A stretch of DNA of 64,000 bases from CAIUGU01 sp963819685 (GCA_963819685.1 CAWFXI010000010.1:62001-126000), one strand, 5' to 3'. Positions 9,395-18,574 are shown, numbered from the stretch's first letter. Numbers and translations: made by a program. Notes: a model not told the origin generated them from the letters alone.

Positions 9395-10462
9395 CTACGG
9401 CCTGCCTTTCCAGCCCAATCCGCCGAAATGCAATGGATCCACATTATTTTCCGCGCAAACGAACTCGAGGATTTCTTCGTCCGGCACGAGGCCTGCGGTA
9501 AAGCTCATCTTGAACTCACCCGTCCAGGCATCCGGATCTGTCGCGGTGATCGCAACTTCAAGCCTGCCGCGAGACGGTCGCGACCACCGCTCGATGACAT
9601 GCAGCTTCTCCGTGTGAATACCGAATCCCGGAGTGATCTCATTGAATCCGATGCTGTCGATGACGAGCGTGTCGCCCTCCCAATAGCCCGTGGAATGACC
9701 CACCCAGGCCGGATTCCACTCATCAGCGGGCGGGTGTGGACGGCCATCGAGGAAAACCTGTCGGTAGCCGGGAGTCGTGAACTCCGTGAGGTGGACCATC
9801 AGGTCCTTCGTCTGTACGACCTTGTACGGAAACAGCAGCGCAGTAGGAACGGCATGCTGCGGCAGGCAGTACGCCTGGGGCCCCTGTGAATAGAGCTGCT
9901 GCATCTGCTTCTGGATTGCAAGCGCCCATGGCTGCATCGGCGGCTGCAGTGCGTTCCGCACTTCCATCGGTGGCGGCACGTTGTACCAGATGCCGTTGAA
10001 ATCCACCTTGCCGTCGGGCATCCGCGGTGCGGGCCCGTCGATTTTTCCAGCCCGCGTGCGCATATCCATGCCCAGCTGGCCAGGATCATCGCCGATGGTG
10101 CCGAGATTGATGCCCCACTCGATATTGAGATCCTGCTTCAGCGCCTGGCCTGCGGCGATGGTGATGGCTTGCTGCTGGTACGACCGGTACATGCAGCAGG
10201 CAATCGGGATGTTGAGGTCGTAGGCGCCAGGCGCAAGGCCGATGATCGAATACTCGCCGTTGGGGCTGAGCACAGCAGACTTGACCTCGCCCGTCGCCGT
10301 GTTCGTGATGGAAAGTGTGGCCTCAAGCAGCGTGATCGGTGCTCCGTTGGCGTCGATCAGCTGCCCCGAAATGGAACCCGGTGCGCCCTGTGCGTAAGTG
10401 ACATCACTCAGGACACAGGAACAGGCCAGGATTGCCAGCGCTCGTAACACAAGAGATTTCAC
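9395..10462 (-). CDS. Exported carboxypeptidase-regulatory-like domain protein
   Basis: GTG 10462 follows GGGGG and opens a normal signal peptide (MKSLVLRALAILACS..., cleaved near TYAQ); ATG 10474 is the alternative. The product has 355 residues. Residues ~30-120 form a carboxypeptidase-regulatory-like beta sandwich (SISGQLIDANG, YSIIGLAPGAYDL). The rest is the secreted domain shared with the gene at 1199: FNGIWYNVPPP, VFLDGRPHPPADEWNP, VGHSTGYWEGDTLVID and a final Cys/Asn segment. The enzyme role, if any, is not known. It lies 10 bases downstream of the lactate permease on the same strand, so both are probably co-transcribed. Confidence 0.7.
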   Translation of the reverse strand: MKSLVLRALAILACSCVLSDVTYAQGAPGSISGQLIDANGAPITLLEATLSITNTATGEVKSAVLSPNGEYSIIGLAPGAYDLNIPIACCMYRSYQQQAITIAAGQALKQDLNIEWGINLGTIGDDPGQLGMDMRTRAGKIDGPAPRMPDGKVDFNGIWYNVPPPMEVRNALQPPMQPWALAIQKQMQQLYSQGPQAYCLPQHAVPTALLFPYKVVQTKDLMVHLTEFTTPGYRQVFLDGRPHPPADEWNPAWVGHSTGYWEGDTLVIDSIGFNEITPGFGIHTEKLHVIERWSRPSRGRLEVAITATDPDAWTGEFKMSFTAGLVPDEEILEFVCAENNVDPLHFGGLGWKGRP

Positions 10463-10487
10463 GACTGCCCCCATCAAACCGATTCGA

Positions 10488-12107
10488 TCAGGCGTAGAGA
10501 AGCGTAAGCAAGCCGATCACGCTCGCCAGCAACACGCTGTGCTTGAACGTGAAGCGGAAGAGTCTGCCTTCCTGGGAACGGGCCATGCCGGTTGCCGCCA
10601 CCGCGACTGCCACACTCTGCAGGCTGATCATCTTTCCCATGACGCCACCGGCCGAATTGGCCGCGGCCATCAGCGCCGGATCGAGCCCAAGGGAATTGGC
10701 CGTGACCACCTGCAGATTGCCGAATAGCGCATTGGCCGACGTATCACTCCCCGTCAGAAAGACAGCGAGCCAGCCAAGCAGCGCGCTGAAGAACGGGAAC
10801 AGTGCGCCAGTTGCTGCGAAGGCCAGTCCCAGGGTCGCGGTCGCGCCGCTGTAATTCATCAGGAACGCGAGTCCCAGCACCGATGCAATCGTCAGCAATG
10901 AAAACGCCATCTGCCTGGCCACGGAGCCAACCAATCGAAGGTAAGTGCGCAGCGAGACCTTGAGGAACAGTGCTGCAGCAATCGTTGCGAAGGCGCAAGC
11001 CGATCCGCTTGCGGACATCCAGTTCAGCGTGAAGATTGCCGCGTAAGGCGTGGGCGCCTCTACGGCGGGCGCCACGCGCAGAACCGCATTGTGCAGACCC
11101 GGCCACTCCACCCGCACGGTAACGCTGTTCACCAGGTCACCCAGGACACCACTGCCCCAGAGCAGCACAAAAAACACCAGGAACAGATACGGAGACCAGG
11201 CACGGGCCACCCGCCCAATGCTGTGCGATTTGATCTCGACCCTGGGTGAGCCTGCTCCTGCCAGGACGAAGTCGCCGGCCAGCACAAAGCTGTCAGTGGG
11301 CTGCCAGACCTTGAACAACAGGATCAGTCCGACGACGGCCGTCAGTGATGCGATGATATCGACGAGCTCCGGTCCGACGAGGCTCGATACGAGCAGCTGC
11401 ATCGATGCGAAACAGATCCCGCACACAGCGACTGCTGGCAGTACTCCTTTCATGCCCCGATAGCCACCCATGACCAGCATCAGGTAGGCCGGAATGAACA
11501 AAGAGACCGGAGCACACAGCCGTCCGACCCAGGTACTCAACTCGTCCAGCGGCAGTCCGGTGGTCCCTGCCAGCGTGATCACGGGAATCCCGATCGAGCC
11601 AAACGCCACTGGCGCGGTGTTGGCCAACAGGCAGATTGCAGCGGCAAAGAACGGCGAGAAACCAAGTCCGGTCATCATGGCCGCCGCGACTGCAACCGGG
11701 GTGCCGAATCCCGCCGCGCCTTCAATGAAGGCGCCAAATGCAAAAGCGATCAACAGCGCCTGCAGGCGCCGGTCGCTGGTCAAACCCCCAATCGAATCCT
11801 TGATGATTTCAAAGCAGCCGGTCTCGACCGTGAGCCGATACAGCACGATCGCCCAGAACACGATCCAGCCGATCGGAAAGAGTCCGAAGGCGGCGCCCAT
11901 CGTCGTCGAGCTGACGACCAGACCGACCGGCATGCGATACACGCCGATGGCAACCACCACCGCAGTGGCGAGTCCGGCGAGCGCAGCAATCCATGCAGGC
12001 TTGCGTAGCACCCCGAGCAGGAGCAACAGGACAAAGATGGGTGCGGCGGCCGTCAATGCCGACAAGGCAAGACTGTCCGCGACCGGGATGTACTCCTGCT
12101 GCCACAT
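10488..12107 (-). CDS. L-lactate permease (LctP family)
   Basis: The protein has 539 residues with about 13-14 hydrophobic segments, the usual length for the lactate permease family. Recognisable family segments include GAAFGLFPIGWIVFWAI, FGAFIEGAAGFGTPVAVAAA and SDTSANALFGNLQ near the C terminus. It should import lactate, and perhaps glycolate, with protons across the inner membrane. A GGAG site precedes ATG 12107. It is divergent from the glycerate kinase gene, with 102 bases between the starts that must hold both promoters. This supports a shared role in hydroxy-acid use. Confidence 0.9.
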   Translation of the reverse strand: MWQQEYIPVADSLALSALTAAAPIFVLLLLLGVLRKPAWIAALAGLATAVVVAIGVYRMPVGLVVSSTTMGAAFGLFPIGWIVFWAIVLYRLTVETGCFEIIKDSIGGLTSDRRLQALLIAFAFGAFIEGAAGFGTPVAVAAAMMTGLGFSPFFAAAICLLANTAPVAFGSIGIPVITLAGTTGLPLDELSTWVGRLCAPVSLFIPAYLMLVMGGYRGMKGVLPAVAVCGICFASMQLLVSSLVGPELVDIIASLTAVVGLILLFKVWQPTDSFVLAGDFVLAGAGSPRVEIKSHSIGRVARAWSPYLFLVFFVLLWGSGVLGDLVNSVTVRVEWPGLHNAVLRVAPAVEAPTPYAAIFTLNWMSASGSACAFATIAAALFLKVSLRTYLRLVGSVARQMAFSLLTIASVLGLAFLMNYSGATATLGLAFAATGALFPFFSALLGWLAVFLTGSDTSANALFGNLQVVTANSLGLDPALMAAANSAGGVMGKMISLQSVAVAVAATGMARSQEGRLFRFTFKHSVLLASVIGLLTLLYA

Positions 12108-12209
12108 TCTGCGAATCTCCGCTGATGTTGTCGTTGATAGCGGGGTCAGGGTTCTGACAAGCGGTCGAGCCGGAAGTGTACAGGATCAAATATCAGGCAT
12201 AGTTCCCCG

Positions 12210-13489
12210 ATGAGTGAGCAATCGGCGAGAGAACTGCTGTTGCATTTGTTTCGGACGGCCGTGCAAGCCGTCTCCGCTGAGCAGGTACTGCAGGGCGTTC
12301 TGCCCGTCGAGCCTGCGCAGGGCGAAACCCTGGTTCTTGGCGCCGGCAAAGCGGCCGCGGCGATGGCTGAAGTCGCTGCCCGTACCATCCCCGGTCGCCT
12401 TAAGGGGCTCGTCGTCACGCGCTATGGCCATGGATTGCCGTCGTGTGCAAGGCGCCCAGTCAGCCATCGAATGTATCGAGGCAGGACACCCGATTCCGGA
12501 CACCGCGGCGCAACAAGCTGCCCTCCGCATGCTGGATCTCGTGAAACGCGCCCGCCCCGGCGACCGCATCGTCTTTCTGCTGTCCGGCGGGGCTTCTTCA
12601 TTGCTGCCGCTACCTGCCGCAGGCCTTTCGCTCGATGACAAACGTGTAGTCACGCGCGCGCTCCTTGAATGCGGAGCTCGTATCGACGAAATCAATTGCG
12701 TGCGACGCCATCTCTCGGCAATCAAAGGCGGTCGACTGGCACGCGCAACCACCGTCCCCATCCAGACGTTCGCGATCTCCGACGTTCCGGGCAACGATCC
12801 GGTGGATATCGGCTCGGGTCCCACGGTGCCGGATCCCACGACGCTGGCAGATGCGCGCAGCGTACTGGCCCGCTATCGATTAAGTGTGCCGGACTCTGTA
12901 CGCGAGGCCTTGGACACGCCAGCGAATGAAACGCCGAAACCTGCGCCTGGCGATGCAACTGCAGCTCACTACCCGAATTCTGGCCACAGCACGCGACGCC
13001 CAGGTGGCGGCGGCAACCATCGCGACGGCAAGAGGATACGAAGTCGTGATGCTGGGCGACGATCTCGAAGGCGAAGCCAGTACGCTGGGAGCGGCGCACG
13101 CTGAACTTGCGAAGAGGTATGCCCGGCGTCGCGGTCGCTGGCTGCTGTTGTCGGGAGGCGAAACAACCGTGCGCGTCACTGATCGCACGGGCCGCGGTGG
13201 GCGAAACCTTGAATATCTGGCCGGCCTTGCGGTGGCGCTCGATGGCCATCCGCACATTCACGCACTGGCATGCGATACCGACGGCATTGATGGCACCGAA
13301 GCCAACGCAGGTGCCTGGCTGTCGCCGACAACGCTGGCTGCAGCGGCTGCGAAGGGTTTCGATGGCCGGGACTGTCTTGCACGAAACCGCACCTACGATC
13401 TGTTCGCCAGTGGCGATGCACTCGTTGTGACCGGTCCGACTCGTACCAACGTGAATGACTTCCGCGCCGTGCTGATCGATGTTCCCTGA
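12210..13489 (+). pseudogene. Glycerate 2-kinase (MOFRL/DUF4147 type), two frameshifts
   Basis: The family is clear although three frames are needed. Frame A (from ATG 12210) has VLGAGKAAAAMAEVA and VVTRYGHG. Frame B (from about 12450) has IEAGHPIPD, LLSGGASSLL, CVRRHLSAIKGG and SDVPGNDPVDIGSGP. Frame C (from about 12950) has LLSGGETTVRV, GRGGRNLEYL and ACDTDGIDGTEANAG. These are in the order expected for the two-domain enzyme that phosphorylates D-glycerate to 2-phosphoglycerate. Each break is a +1 shift, i.e. one extra base. All known motifs survive, so sequence error or very recent mutation is likely. With the 2-hydroxyacid dehydrogenase next to it, it would complete hydroxypyruvate assimilation. 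Confidence 0.85.
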
Positions 13490-13506
13490 CCAGGAATCCT
13501 GTGGCG

Positions 13507-14457
13507 CTAAACGAGACGATTCGACAACGGCTGCCCGCGCTCCAGACGATCAAGGCCGTCAAGCAGAAGGGTGGCCATGCCCTCTCGTGCCTCGATGGTC
13601 GAACTGCCGATATGCGGCAGAATGAAGGCATTCGGCAAGTCGTAGTAGCGGGGATCCAGGTTCGGTTCGTTCGCGAACACATCGAGGCCCGCCGCCTGCA
13701 GTTTTCCGGAGCGCAGCGCCGCGATCAGCGCGTCATCCTCGACAACATTGCCCCGCGCGATGTTGACGACGATGGCACCCCGCGGTAGCTGCGCAATGCG
13801 GGCAGCGTTCAGGAAATGGTGGGTCTCGGGAGTCAACGGGCAACTCAGCATCAGGAACTGACAAAGGGGCAGGAAGGTCTCCAGCTGGGCGTGATAGCGC
13901 GCCCCTTTTGCGTCGTCCTCGGGTAGCGGCCGCCGGTTGTGGTAGTGAATCTCCATGCCGAAGGCTGCCGCGCGGTGCGCAATGGCCTGGCCGATCCGAC
14001 CCATGCCGAACACCCCGAATCGCTTGCCCGACAACTGGACGCCGGGCAGTTGCACCGGCGTCCATCCCTGCCACTGCCGGCTATGGATCAACTGCAGACT
14101 CTCGTTGGCCCGGCGCGCTGCCCCCAGCGTCAGCAACAGCGCAGTTTCCGCCACCGCATCCGTCAGTACGTCCGGCGTGTGCAACACCGCGAGACCTCGG
14201 GCTTTCGCAGCTTCGAGATCGATGTGGTCGAACCCGACGGAATAGGTCGCAATCGTGCGCACGGTGGCAGGGAGCGCGGCGATCGTCTCGGCAGTCAGGC
14301 GGTCGGTCGCAGTGACGACAAGAACATCACAGCCGACGGCGCCCTGCAGCAGTTCCTCGCGAGTCAACCGTCGTCCGGTTTCATTGAAACGCGCCTGCCG
14401 GCGCGTAGCGATGAGCGCGCGCACCGTCGGCAAGACCGGGAAAGTGACCAGTAGCAC
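13507..14457 (-). CDS. D-2-hydroxyacid dehydrogenase (hydroxypyruvate/glyoxylate reductase type)
   Basis: I take GTG 14457 as the start (316 residues), because the family usually opens with a strand like LLVTFPV; the longer frame upstream runs into the neighbouring gene. NAD(P) motif: GVFGMGRIGQA. Catalytic residues: Arg in NIARGNVVED, Glu in ANEPN, His in LPHIGSST. The substrate loop carries YSVGFDHID. This pattern fits glyoxylate/hydroxypyruvate reductases that make glycolate or D-glycerate. It converges on the glycerate kinase gene (17 bases apart), so the two are on opposite strands yet metabolically consecutive. Confidence 0.85.
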   Translation of the reverse strand: MLLVTFPVLPTVRALIATRRQARFNETGRRLTREELLQGAVGCDVLVVTATDRLTAETIAALPATVRTIATYSVGFDHIDLEAAKARGLAVLHTPDVLTDAVAETALLLTLGAARRANESLQLIHSRQWQGWTPVQLPGVQLSGKRFGVFGMGRIGQAIAHRAAAFGMEIHYHNRRPLPEDDAKGARYHAQLETFLPLCQFLMLSCPLTPETHHFLNAARIAQLPRGAIVVNIARGNVVEDDALIAALRSGKLQAAGLDVFANEPNLDPRYYDLPNAFILPHIGSSTIEAREGMATLLLDGLDRLERGQPLSNRLV

Positions 14458-14482
14458 CCGCGTTACGACTTCAGGAACAGGC

Positions 14483-15205
14483 TCAGTGGCGTCGATCGAC
14501 CGCAGGGACGGTGTCCGGATGCGAATCGTGCAGCGCACAGCGCAGCAGAATCGAGCGTCTGAGCGCCAACTGGCGTTTGAGCGTCGCGTGCGTTTCACGG
14601 AAATAGCGCACCAGCGGATCGTCATGGCTCAACAGGAAAGTCTTGCAACAGGAATCGTAAAAGCCGGCATACAGCTCCTCGTACTCTTCGAGCGGCGAAC
14701 CAAACAAGGCGTCCCTGAAAACATGGGCGCCCAGGTATCTCATGCAGATAAAGCTCGCAGCACTACGGATGTAGTTCCCGTGTTCGTGAACAATCAGTCG
14801 CGAGTATTCGTGGCTGCCAAAAACGCGATGCACAAAATCCGCCCGCTCGAATCCACGCAGCTGGCTGTCCCTCAGGTACTCGAACAGGGCTTTGCGATGA
14901 ATCAGTGTCAGGGAGGTCGAAAGCAGGAGTGCCCGGCGGGGTCCGGCGCGCCTTTCATGGGCGACGCGGCCGAGGAGCGCTGCGTGCTCGCTCTCCCAGC
15001 GGCTGTAGAGCCCGGCATCGGCGAGCAGGCGACCCGCAATCAATTCCTCGTCGTGAATGCCGCTCGACGCGGCGACTGCCAGGCGCTGCTCCGACTCGGT
15101 AAACAACTGGCGATAGCTGATATGGGGCGCGGACCGGGCTGGCCTGACCGGCGCGTGCTCTGCTCGCTGCGTGGCAAGAGTGCTGAGGACGGAGTTTGTC
15201 ACCAT
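14483..15205 (-). CDS. Hypothetical protein
   Basis: The product has 240 residues from ATG 15205, which has GGAGA about 8 bases upstream. No signal peptide. It is mostly helical by composition, with many Arg and His, and has the segments LIHRKALFEYLRD, FGSHEYSRLIVHEHGNYIRSA and YDSCCKTFLLSHDD. Several His/Glu pairs are spaced as in helical metal-binding proteins, but I do not recognise a family. It ends 26 bases before the 2-hydroxyacid dehydrogenase start on the same strand, so it may be the first gene of that operon. Confidence 0.55.
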   Translation of the reverse strand: MVTNSVLSTLATQRAEHAPVRPARSAPHISYRQLFTESEQRLAVAASSGIHDEELIAGRLLADAGLYSRWESEHAALLGRVAHERRAGPRRALLLSTSLTLIHRKALFEYLRDSQLRGFERADFVHRVFGSHEYSRLIVHEHGNYIRSAASFICMRYLGAHVFRDALFGSPLEEYEELYAGFYDSCCKTFLLSHDDPLVRYFRETHATLKRQLALRRSILLRCALHDSHPDTVPAVDRRH

Positions 15206-15536
15206 GGCGTTGTCTCCGCTGTGTACGCCGACCATTGCCAGCAAGTCTCGTGCCGCCCCGGAGTGGAAGACAGAGCGGAGCACGACTGCTGGCAAATCTC
15301 CCTTGACGATCCCAAACGAAACCAGCGCGTTACGTTTTCAATCTAAACGAACTATCAACTTCCAGACTTGCCATTCAATTGCAGCATTCAATGCTCGTCG
15401 AGATGCGAACTGTCCCGCACCTGCGCACGCTTTGAATTTCCGCACCATCGCAATGCGAACAGCGGCAAGACGGAGGAAGAAAAAAAGTTCAACTGCAGTG
15501 AAGAGTACTGCACTGATTCGCGAGTGTCATGCGGAA
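15206..15536. other. Gene-free stretch of 331 bases
   Basis: No convincing coding frame. The sequence is visibly more AT-rich than its neighbours, especially 15330-15500, as expected of a promoter region for the minus-strand gene starting at 15205. An 8-base direct repeat CATTCAAT occurs at 15372-15379 and 15385-15392 (13-base period). The frames that cross it are Cys/Ser/Arg-rich shadows. Confidence 0.5.
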
Positions 15537-16337
15537 TTACCGCACTGACAGCAGGCCCAGTTCTTCATCCGTCGCAGTGCCTGCGTATTTGTTCCTGGGG
15601 GGCCAGGGTCGCTGACGCCAGTCGGGCTCAAGCGCGAACGATGATCGCGTGCGGCCGGGCAGCACGACGCCATTTTTTGTTCCCCTGGCATAGTCGTAAT
15701 AGAGCTTCACCACCTGCTCTTTGGTGACCTGCTGTGCGGCAGGGTGCGCCAGGCATTGTTCTCGCCACACCCGAACACGGTCGTAGGCCTCGCCATCGGG
15801 CAGCTCGAAATCCTCGTAGTACTCGAGAAACCAGAAGCGCATGAAGAACGGCGTAAAGACCGTCTCTGCCCAGCCAAACTCATCAAACAGGAAAGGCCCC
15901 TTGCCAGCGTGCTGCAGGAGGAAGTCGTTCAGCCTTGCGTAGAGGGCGAGCATGGCCAGCCGCAGGGCGTCGCGTCGTGCCGGATCCTGGTTCATCAGAT
16001 ACGCGTACCCCTGTGAGACGAACTCGCCTTCCATCCTGACCATCATTCCCTCGACGGCTCTCCGGTAGGGGTCGCGCTGCGCCACCGGACGTTGCGGAAA
16101 GACATCCTCCAGGTACTGCAGGATCACCAGGCTTTCCTTGAGGATGCGGCCCTCGGTCAGCTCCATGATGGGCAGTGCAGTGGTGCCGCGCATCTTCCCG
16201 GTCAACCAGGCTGGGCGGGGTTGCGTGATGTCGACCACCTGGAAGCGGACCTGGTCGCGCAACCCCTTCAGGCTAAGCAGGATCTCAAGTCGCTGGCAGA
16301 ACGGACATACGGGAATGTGATAGACGGTGATGGACAT
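15537..16337 (-). CDS. Glutathione S-transferase family protein
   Basis: The protein has 266 residues. The N-terminal thioredoxin fold begins VYHIPVCPFCQRLEILL with a CPFC dithiol, as in Omega-class and glutaredoxin-like GSTs, followed by LPIMELTEGRILKESLVILQYLED (the Pro and Glu-Ser that bind glutathione). The C-terminal helical domain includes GPFLFDEFGWAETVFTPFF. A tail of about 45 residues after the fold is rich in Arg and Pro. Likely a cytosolic thiol transferase or dehydroascorbate-reductase-like enzyme. Divergent from the EF-hand gene, with the operator-like palindromes lying between them. Confidence 0.85.
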   Translation of the reverse strand: MSITVYHIPVCPFCQRLEILLSLKGLRDQVRFQVVDITQPRPAWLTGKMRGTTALPIMELTEGRILKESLVILQYLEDVFPQRPVAQRDPYRRAVEGMMVRMEGEFVSQGYAYLMNQDPARRDALRLAMLALYARLNDFLLQHAGKGPFLFDEFGWAETVFTPFFMRFWFLEYYEDFELPDGEAYDRVRVWREQCLAHPAAQQVTKEQVVKLYYDYARGTKNGVVLPGRTRSSFALEPDWRQRPWPPRNKYAGTATDEELGLLSVR

Positions 16338-16503
16338 CGTTTGTGATTCTTGGGCGGCGGCGGATTCACCCTGCCGGGCGGCAGGTCACGCTGCATTGTA
16401 GCTGCAGTTGCGGAGTACGGCCGGCGCAATCCCATGCCGGGCATTTCTGATTGCCCGGTTTCTAATCTTCGAGATACCATTAAGCCGCGCAGCTGTTGAT
16501 GTT

Positions 16504-16538
16504 TATCAGGAAGCTGATATAGCATCAGCAAGCTGATG
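16504..16538. promoter_or_regulatory. Two tandem 16-bp palindromes (operator-like)
   Basis: TATCAGGAAGCTGATA (16504-16519) and CATCAGCAAGCTGATG (16523-16538) are two copies of one palindrome, consensus YATCAGSAAGCTGATR, with centres 19 bases apart, close to two helical turns. They lie about 76 bases before the EF-hand gene start and 167 bases before the divergent GST start. This arrangement fits cooperative binding by a dimeric repressor or activator. No matching regulator is encoded nearby. Confidence 0.6.
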
Positions 16539-16613
16539 AACGCCGTTGCCGCGACGCCTGGCAGCCGAACTGCAGGATTTGCCCGTCATTGGGCCCTTAA
16601 TAAGGAGATGTCG

Positions 16614-16847
16614 ATGAAGAGACTGATGGTTGGAGTCCTGATGCTGGCCGCTTCAGGTGCTGCGCTGGCACAGATGCCGACTCCCGAGCAGATCATGGAG
16701 GAGAACGACCTGGACAAGAACGGCGAAATCACGAAGGCTGAAGCGGAAAAAGCCGCCACGCCGCTGCTGGGATTCTTTGACATGCTGGACGCCGACAAGG
16801 ATGGAAAGATCACGCTGGCGGAGGTCAAGGCAATGATGGGAGGTTGA
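16614..16847 (+). CDS. Small exported EF-hand calcium-binding protein
   Basis: ATG 16614 is chosen over 16608 because AAGGAG ends at 16607. The product has 77 residues: a signal peptide (VGVLMLAASGAALA) and two EF-hand loops, DLDKNGEITKAE and DADKDGKITLAE, each with Asp at positions 1, 3 and 5 and Glu at 12. It should bind calcium in the periplasm or outside the cell. A strong terminator follows at 16904 and two tandem palindromes lie upstream, so it looks like a single-gene unit with its own control. Confidence 0.85.
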   Translation: MKRLMVGVLMLAASGAALAQMPTPEQIMEENDLDKNGEITKAEAEKAATPLLGFFDMLDADKDGKITLAEVKAMMGG

Positions 16848-16903
16848 TCCTCCGTCCCACCGACCAGGCGACCCGCTGATTCAGTAGCCAGGGTCGATGA
16901 ACC

Positions 16904-16934
16904 GAGGCCGGAGTTACTCCGGCCTCTTCTTTGT
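16904..16934 (+). terminator. Rho-independent terminator after the EF-hand gene
   Basis: GAGGCCGGAG (16904-16913) pairs perfectly with CTCCGGCCTC (16917-16926) around a 3-base loop and is followed by TTCTTTGT. It sits 57 bases after the EF-hand stop. Confidence 0.85.
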
Positions 16935-17103
16935 CCCGACGTCTGCCGCTCCCCCGGTACGGAAGCCGCCGATTCCCGCAATCTTCCCTGGATGCTGCGA
17001 CGCAGTCGTTCCGTTGCCGTACGGTCCGACACCTTCCCGGCACTGGACATTTAGCTCGGTATGGCGCAGGTTTTTGGGGTCCGACTGCATCAGGAGCATG
17101 ACC

Positions 17104-17745
17104 ATGCCAAAGATCAACTGGCGCCTGACGGGAGCCGAGCTCGCCACCTGCAACTGCGCGTGGGGGTGCCCCTGCCAGTTCAATGCCCTGCCCACCCACG
17201 GACACTGCCGCGCCGGCACGATGATTCACGTCGACAAAGGCGTCTTCGGCGCCACGCGGCTCGACAACCTGAACTTCGGTGGCCTGTTTGCATGGCCCGG
17301 CCCGATTCACGAGGGGCACGGCGAAGCACTGCCCATCATCGATGAACGGGCGACGCCCGAACAGCGTGAAGCCATCCTGAAGATCATGGCCGGTGAAGAA
17401 TCGGAGCCCGGATCCAACATGTTCAGCATCTTTGCGTCAACACTGGAGAAGATGCACGAGCCGCAGTTTCGCGATATCGAATTCGATCTGGATGTCGACG
17501 GCGCAAAAGGACGCTTCCGTGTGAAGGACCTCGTGGAGGCGAAGGCCGAGCCCATCCGCAACCTCGTGACGGGGGAAGTGCAGCGCGTGCACGTCTCGTT
17601 GCCAAATGGCTTTGAGTTCACGGAAGCCGAGTTCGCGAGCGGCAGCATGCGCACGTTCACTTCTCCCATCTCGCTCGAGTGGGAAGGCAATCACGCGCAT
17701 CTGTGCAGGCTCGACATGACCGGCGCCGGGCTGGTCCGCGCCTGA
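17104..17745 (+). CDS. DUF1326 domain-containing protein
   Basis: ATG 17104 has CAGGAG 7 bases upstream; the product has 213 residues and no signal peptide. It starts with a Cys-rich element, CNCAWGCPCQFN then HGHCRAG, typical of DUF1326, and continues as a beta-rich domain with GLFAWPGPIHEG and HVSLPNGFEF. Five Cys and two His in about 25 residues suggest metal binding, probably copper or zinc. It is 14 bases upstream of a DUF2182 membrane protein; the two families are repeatedly found side by side. Function not established. Confidence 0.85.
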   Translation: MPKINWRLTGAELATCNCAWGCPCQFNALPTHGHCRAGTMIHVDKGVFGATRLDNLNFGGLFAWPGPIHEGHGEALPIIDERATPEQREAILKIMAGEESEPGSNMFSIFASTLEKMHEPQFRDIEFDLDVDGAKGRFRVKDLVEAKAEPIRNLVTGEVQRVHVSLPNGFEFTEAEFASGSMRTFTSPISLEWEGNHAHLCRLDMTGAGLVRA

Positions 17746-17759
17746 CAAAGGCGGCCTGA

Positions 17760-18515
17760 GTGGGTCGCGCCGCAGGCGTAGTGCAGCGTTTCGGACACGG
17801 CCGGCTGATCGTTCTGCTGGCGCTGGCTCTGCTGGCAGTACTCGCCTGGAGTTATCTGTTTCTTGCACCGATGCCGATGCCGCAGGGTGCAAGCATTGCG
17901 GCGTTCGACTATGCGGCGCTGACAGCCGTCATGTGGCTGTTGATGATGATCGCGATGATGACTCCCGCCGTGCTGCCGGTCGTACTTCTGTTTCACACGG
18001 TGGCGCGTCGAGCCGCCGGCTCACCCGCCCCCAGAACGCTGTCCTTCGTTGCTGGATATTTCAGTGCCTGGGCCGCGTTCTCACTGCTCGCCACGCTCTT
18101 GCAGATTGTCCTGATCCGGGTCGGGCTGATCGATACGATGGGAACGACGATTCATCCGCTATGGACAGCTGCGTTCATGGGCGCGGTCGGTGTCTATCAG
18201 TGGCTGCCCGTGAAAGCCACGTGCCTTGACCATTGCCGGTCACCCATTCGCTTTCTGACACAGTATTACAGGCCAGGCGTCGCGGGCGCCTGGCGCATGG
18301 GCCTGGCCCACGGCAGCTATTGTGTCGGATGTTGCTGGATGCTGATGTTGCTGCTGTTCATCGGCGGCGTGATGAACCTGCTATGGGTGGCCGGCCTGAC
18401 GATTCTGGTGGCGCTGGAAAAGCTGTTGCCGCGAGGCGAAGTGCTGAGCCGCGTTGCAGGCGTAGTGCTGCTGGGTAGCGCGGCTGTACTGGCCGGCAGA
18501 TATTTCTGGCAGTGA
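17760..18515 (+). CDS. DUF2182 membrane protein (predicted metal-binding)
   Basis: Starts at GTG 17760; 251 residues with about six to seven membrane helices. Family marks: MWLLMMIAMMTPAVLPV in the second helix (Met-rich), then YQWLPVKATCLDHCRSP and HGSYCVGCCWMLMLLLF. The Met-rich helix and the CxxxC and CxxCC groups suggest a metal path through the inner membrane. It probably acts with the DUF1326 protein encoded just upstream as one module. Transport versus enzyme function is open. Confidence 0.85.
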   Translation: MGRAAGVVQRFGHGRLIVLLALALLAVLAWSYLFLAPMPMPQGASIAAFDYAALTAVMWLLMMIAMMTPAVLPVVLLFHTVARRAAGSPAPRTLSFVAGYFSAWAAFSLLATLLQIVLIRVGLIDTMGTTIHPLWTAAFMGAVGVYQWLPVKATCLDHCRSPIRFLTQYYRPGVAGAWRMGLAHGSYCVGCCWMLMLLLFIGGVMNLLWVAGLTILVALEKLLPRGEVLSRVAGVVLLGSAAVLAGRYFWQ

Positions 18516-18574
18516 AGACGCCACTACGAACTCCGTATTCTGGAGCCGGTGGTCATCTCAATACCTTGCGACAT

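Noticed and set aside
13490..13506. Terminator between glycerate kinase and the converging dehydrogenase
   Set aside because: The gap is only 17 bases and holds no stem-loop or U-tract.
14255..15346. 363-codon plus-strand frame opposite the 2-hydroxyacid dehydrogenase and its upstream gene
   Set aside because: It spans two minus-strand genes, has no recognisable domain and no good ribosome-binding site.
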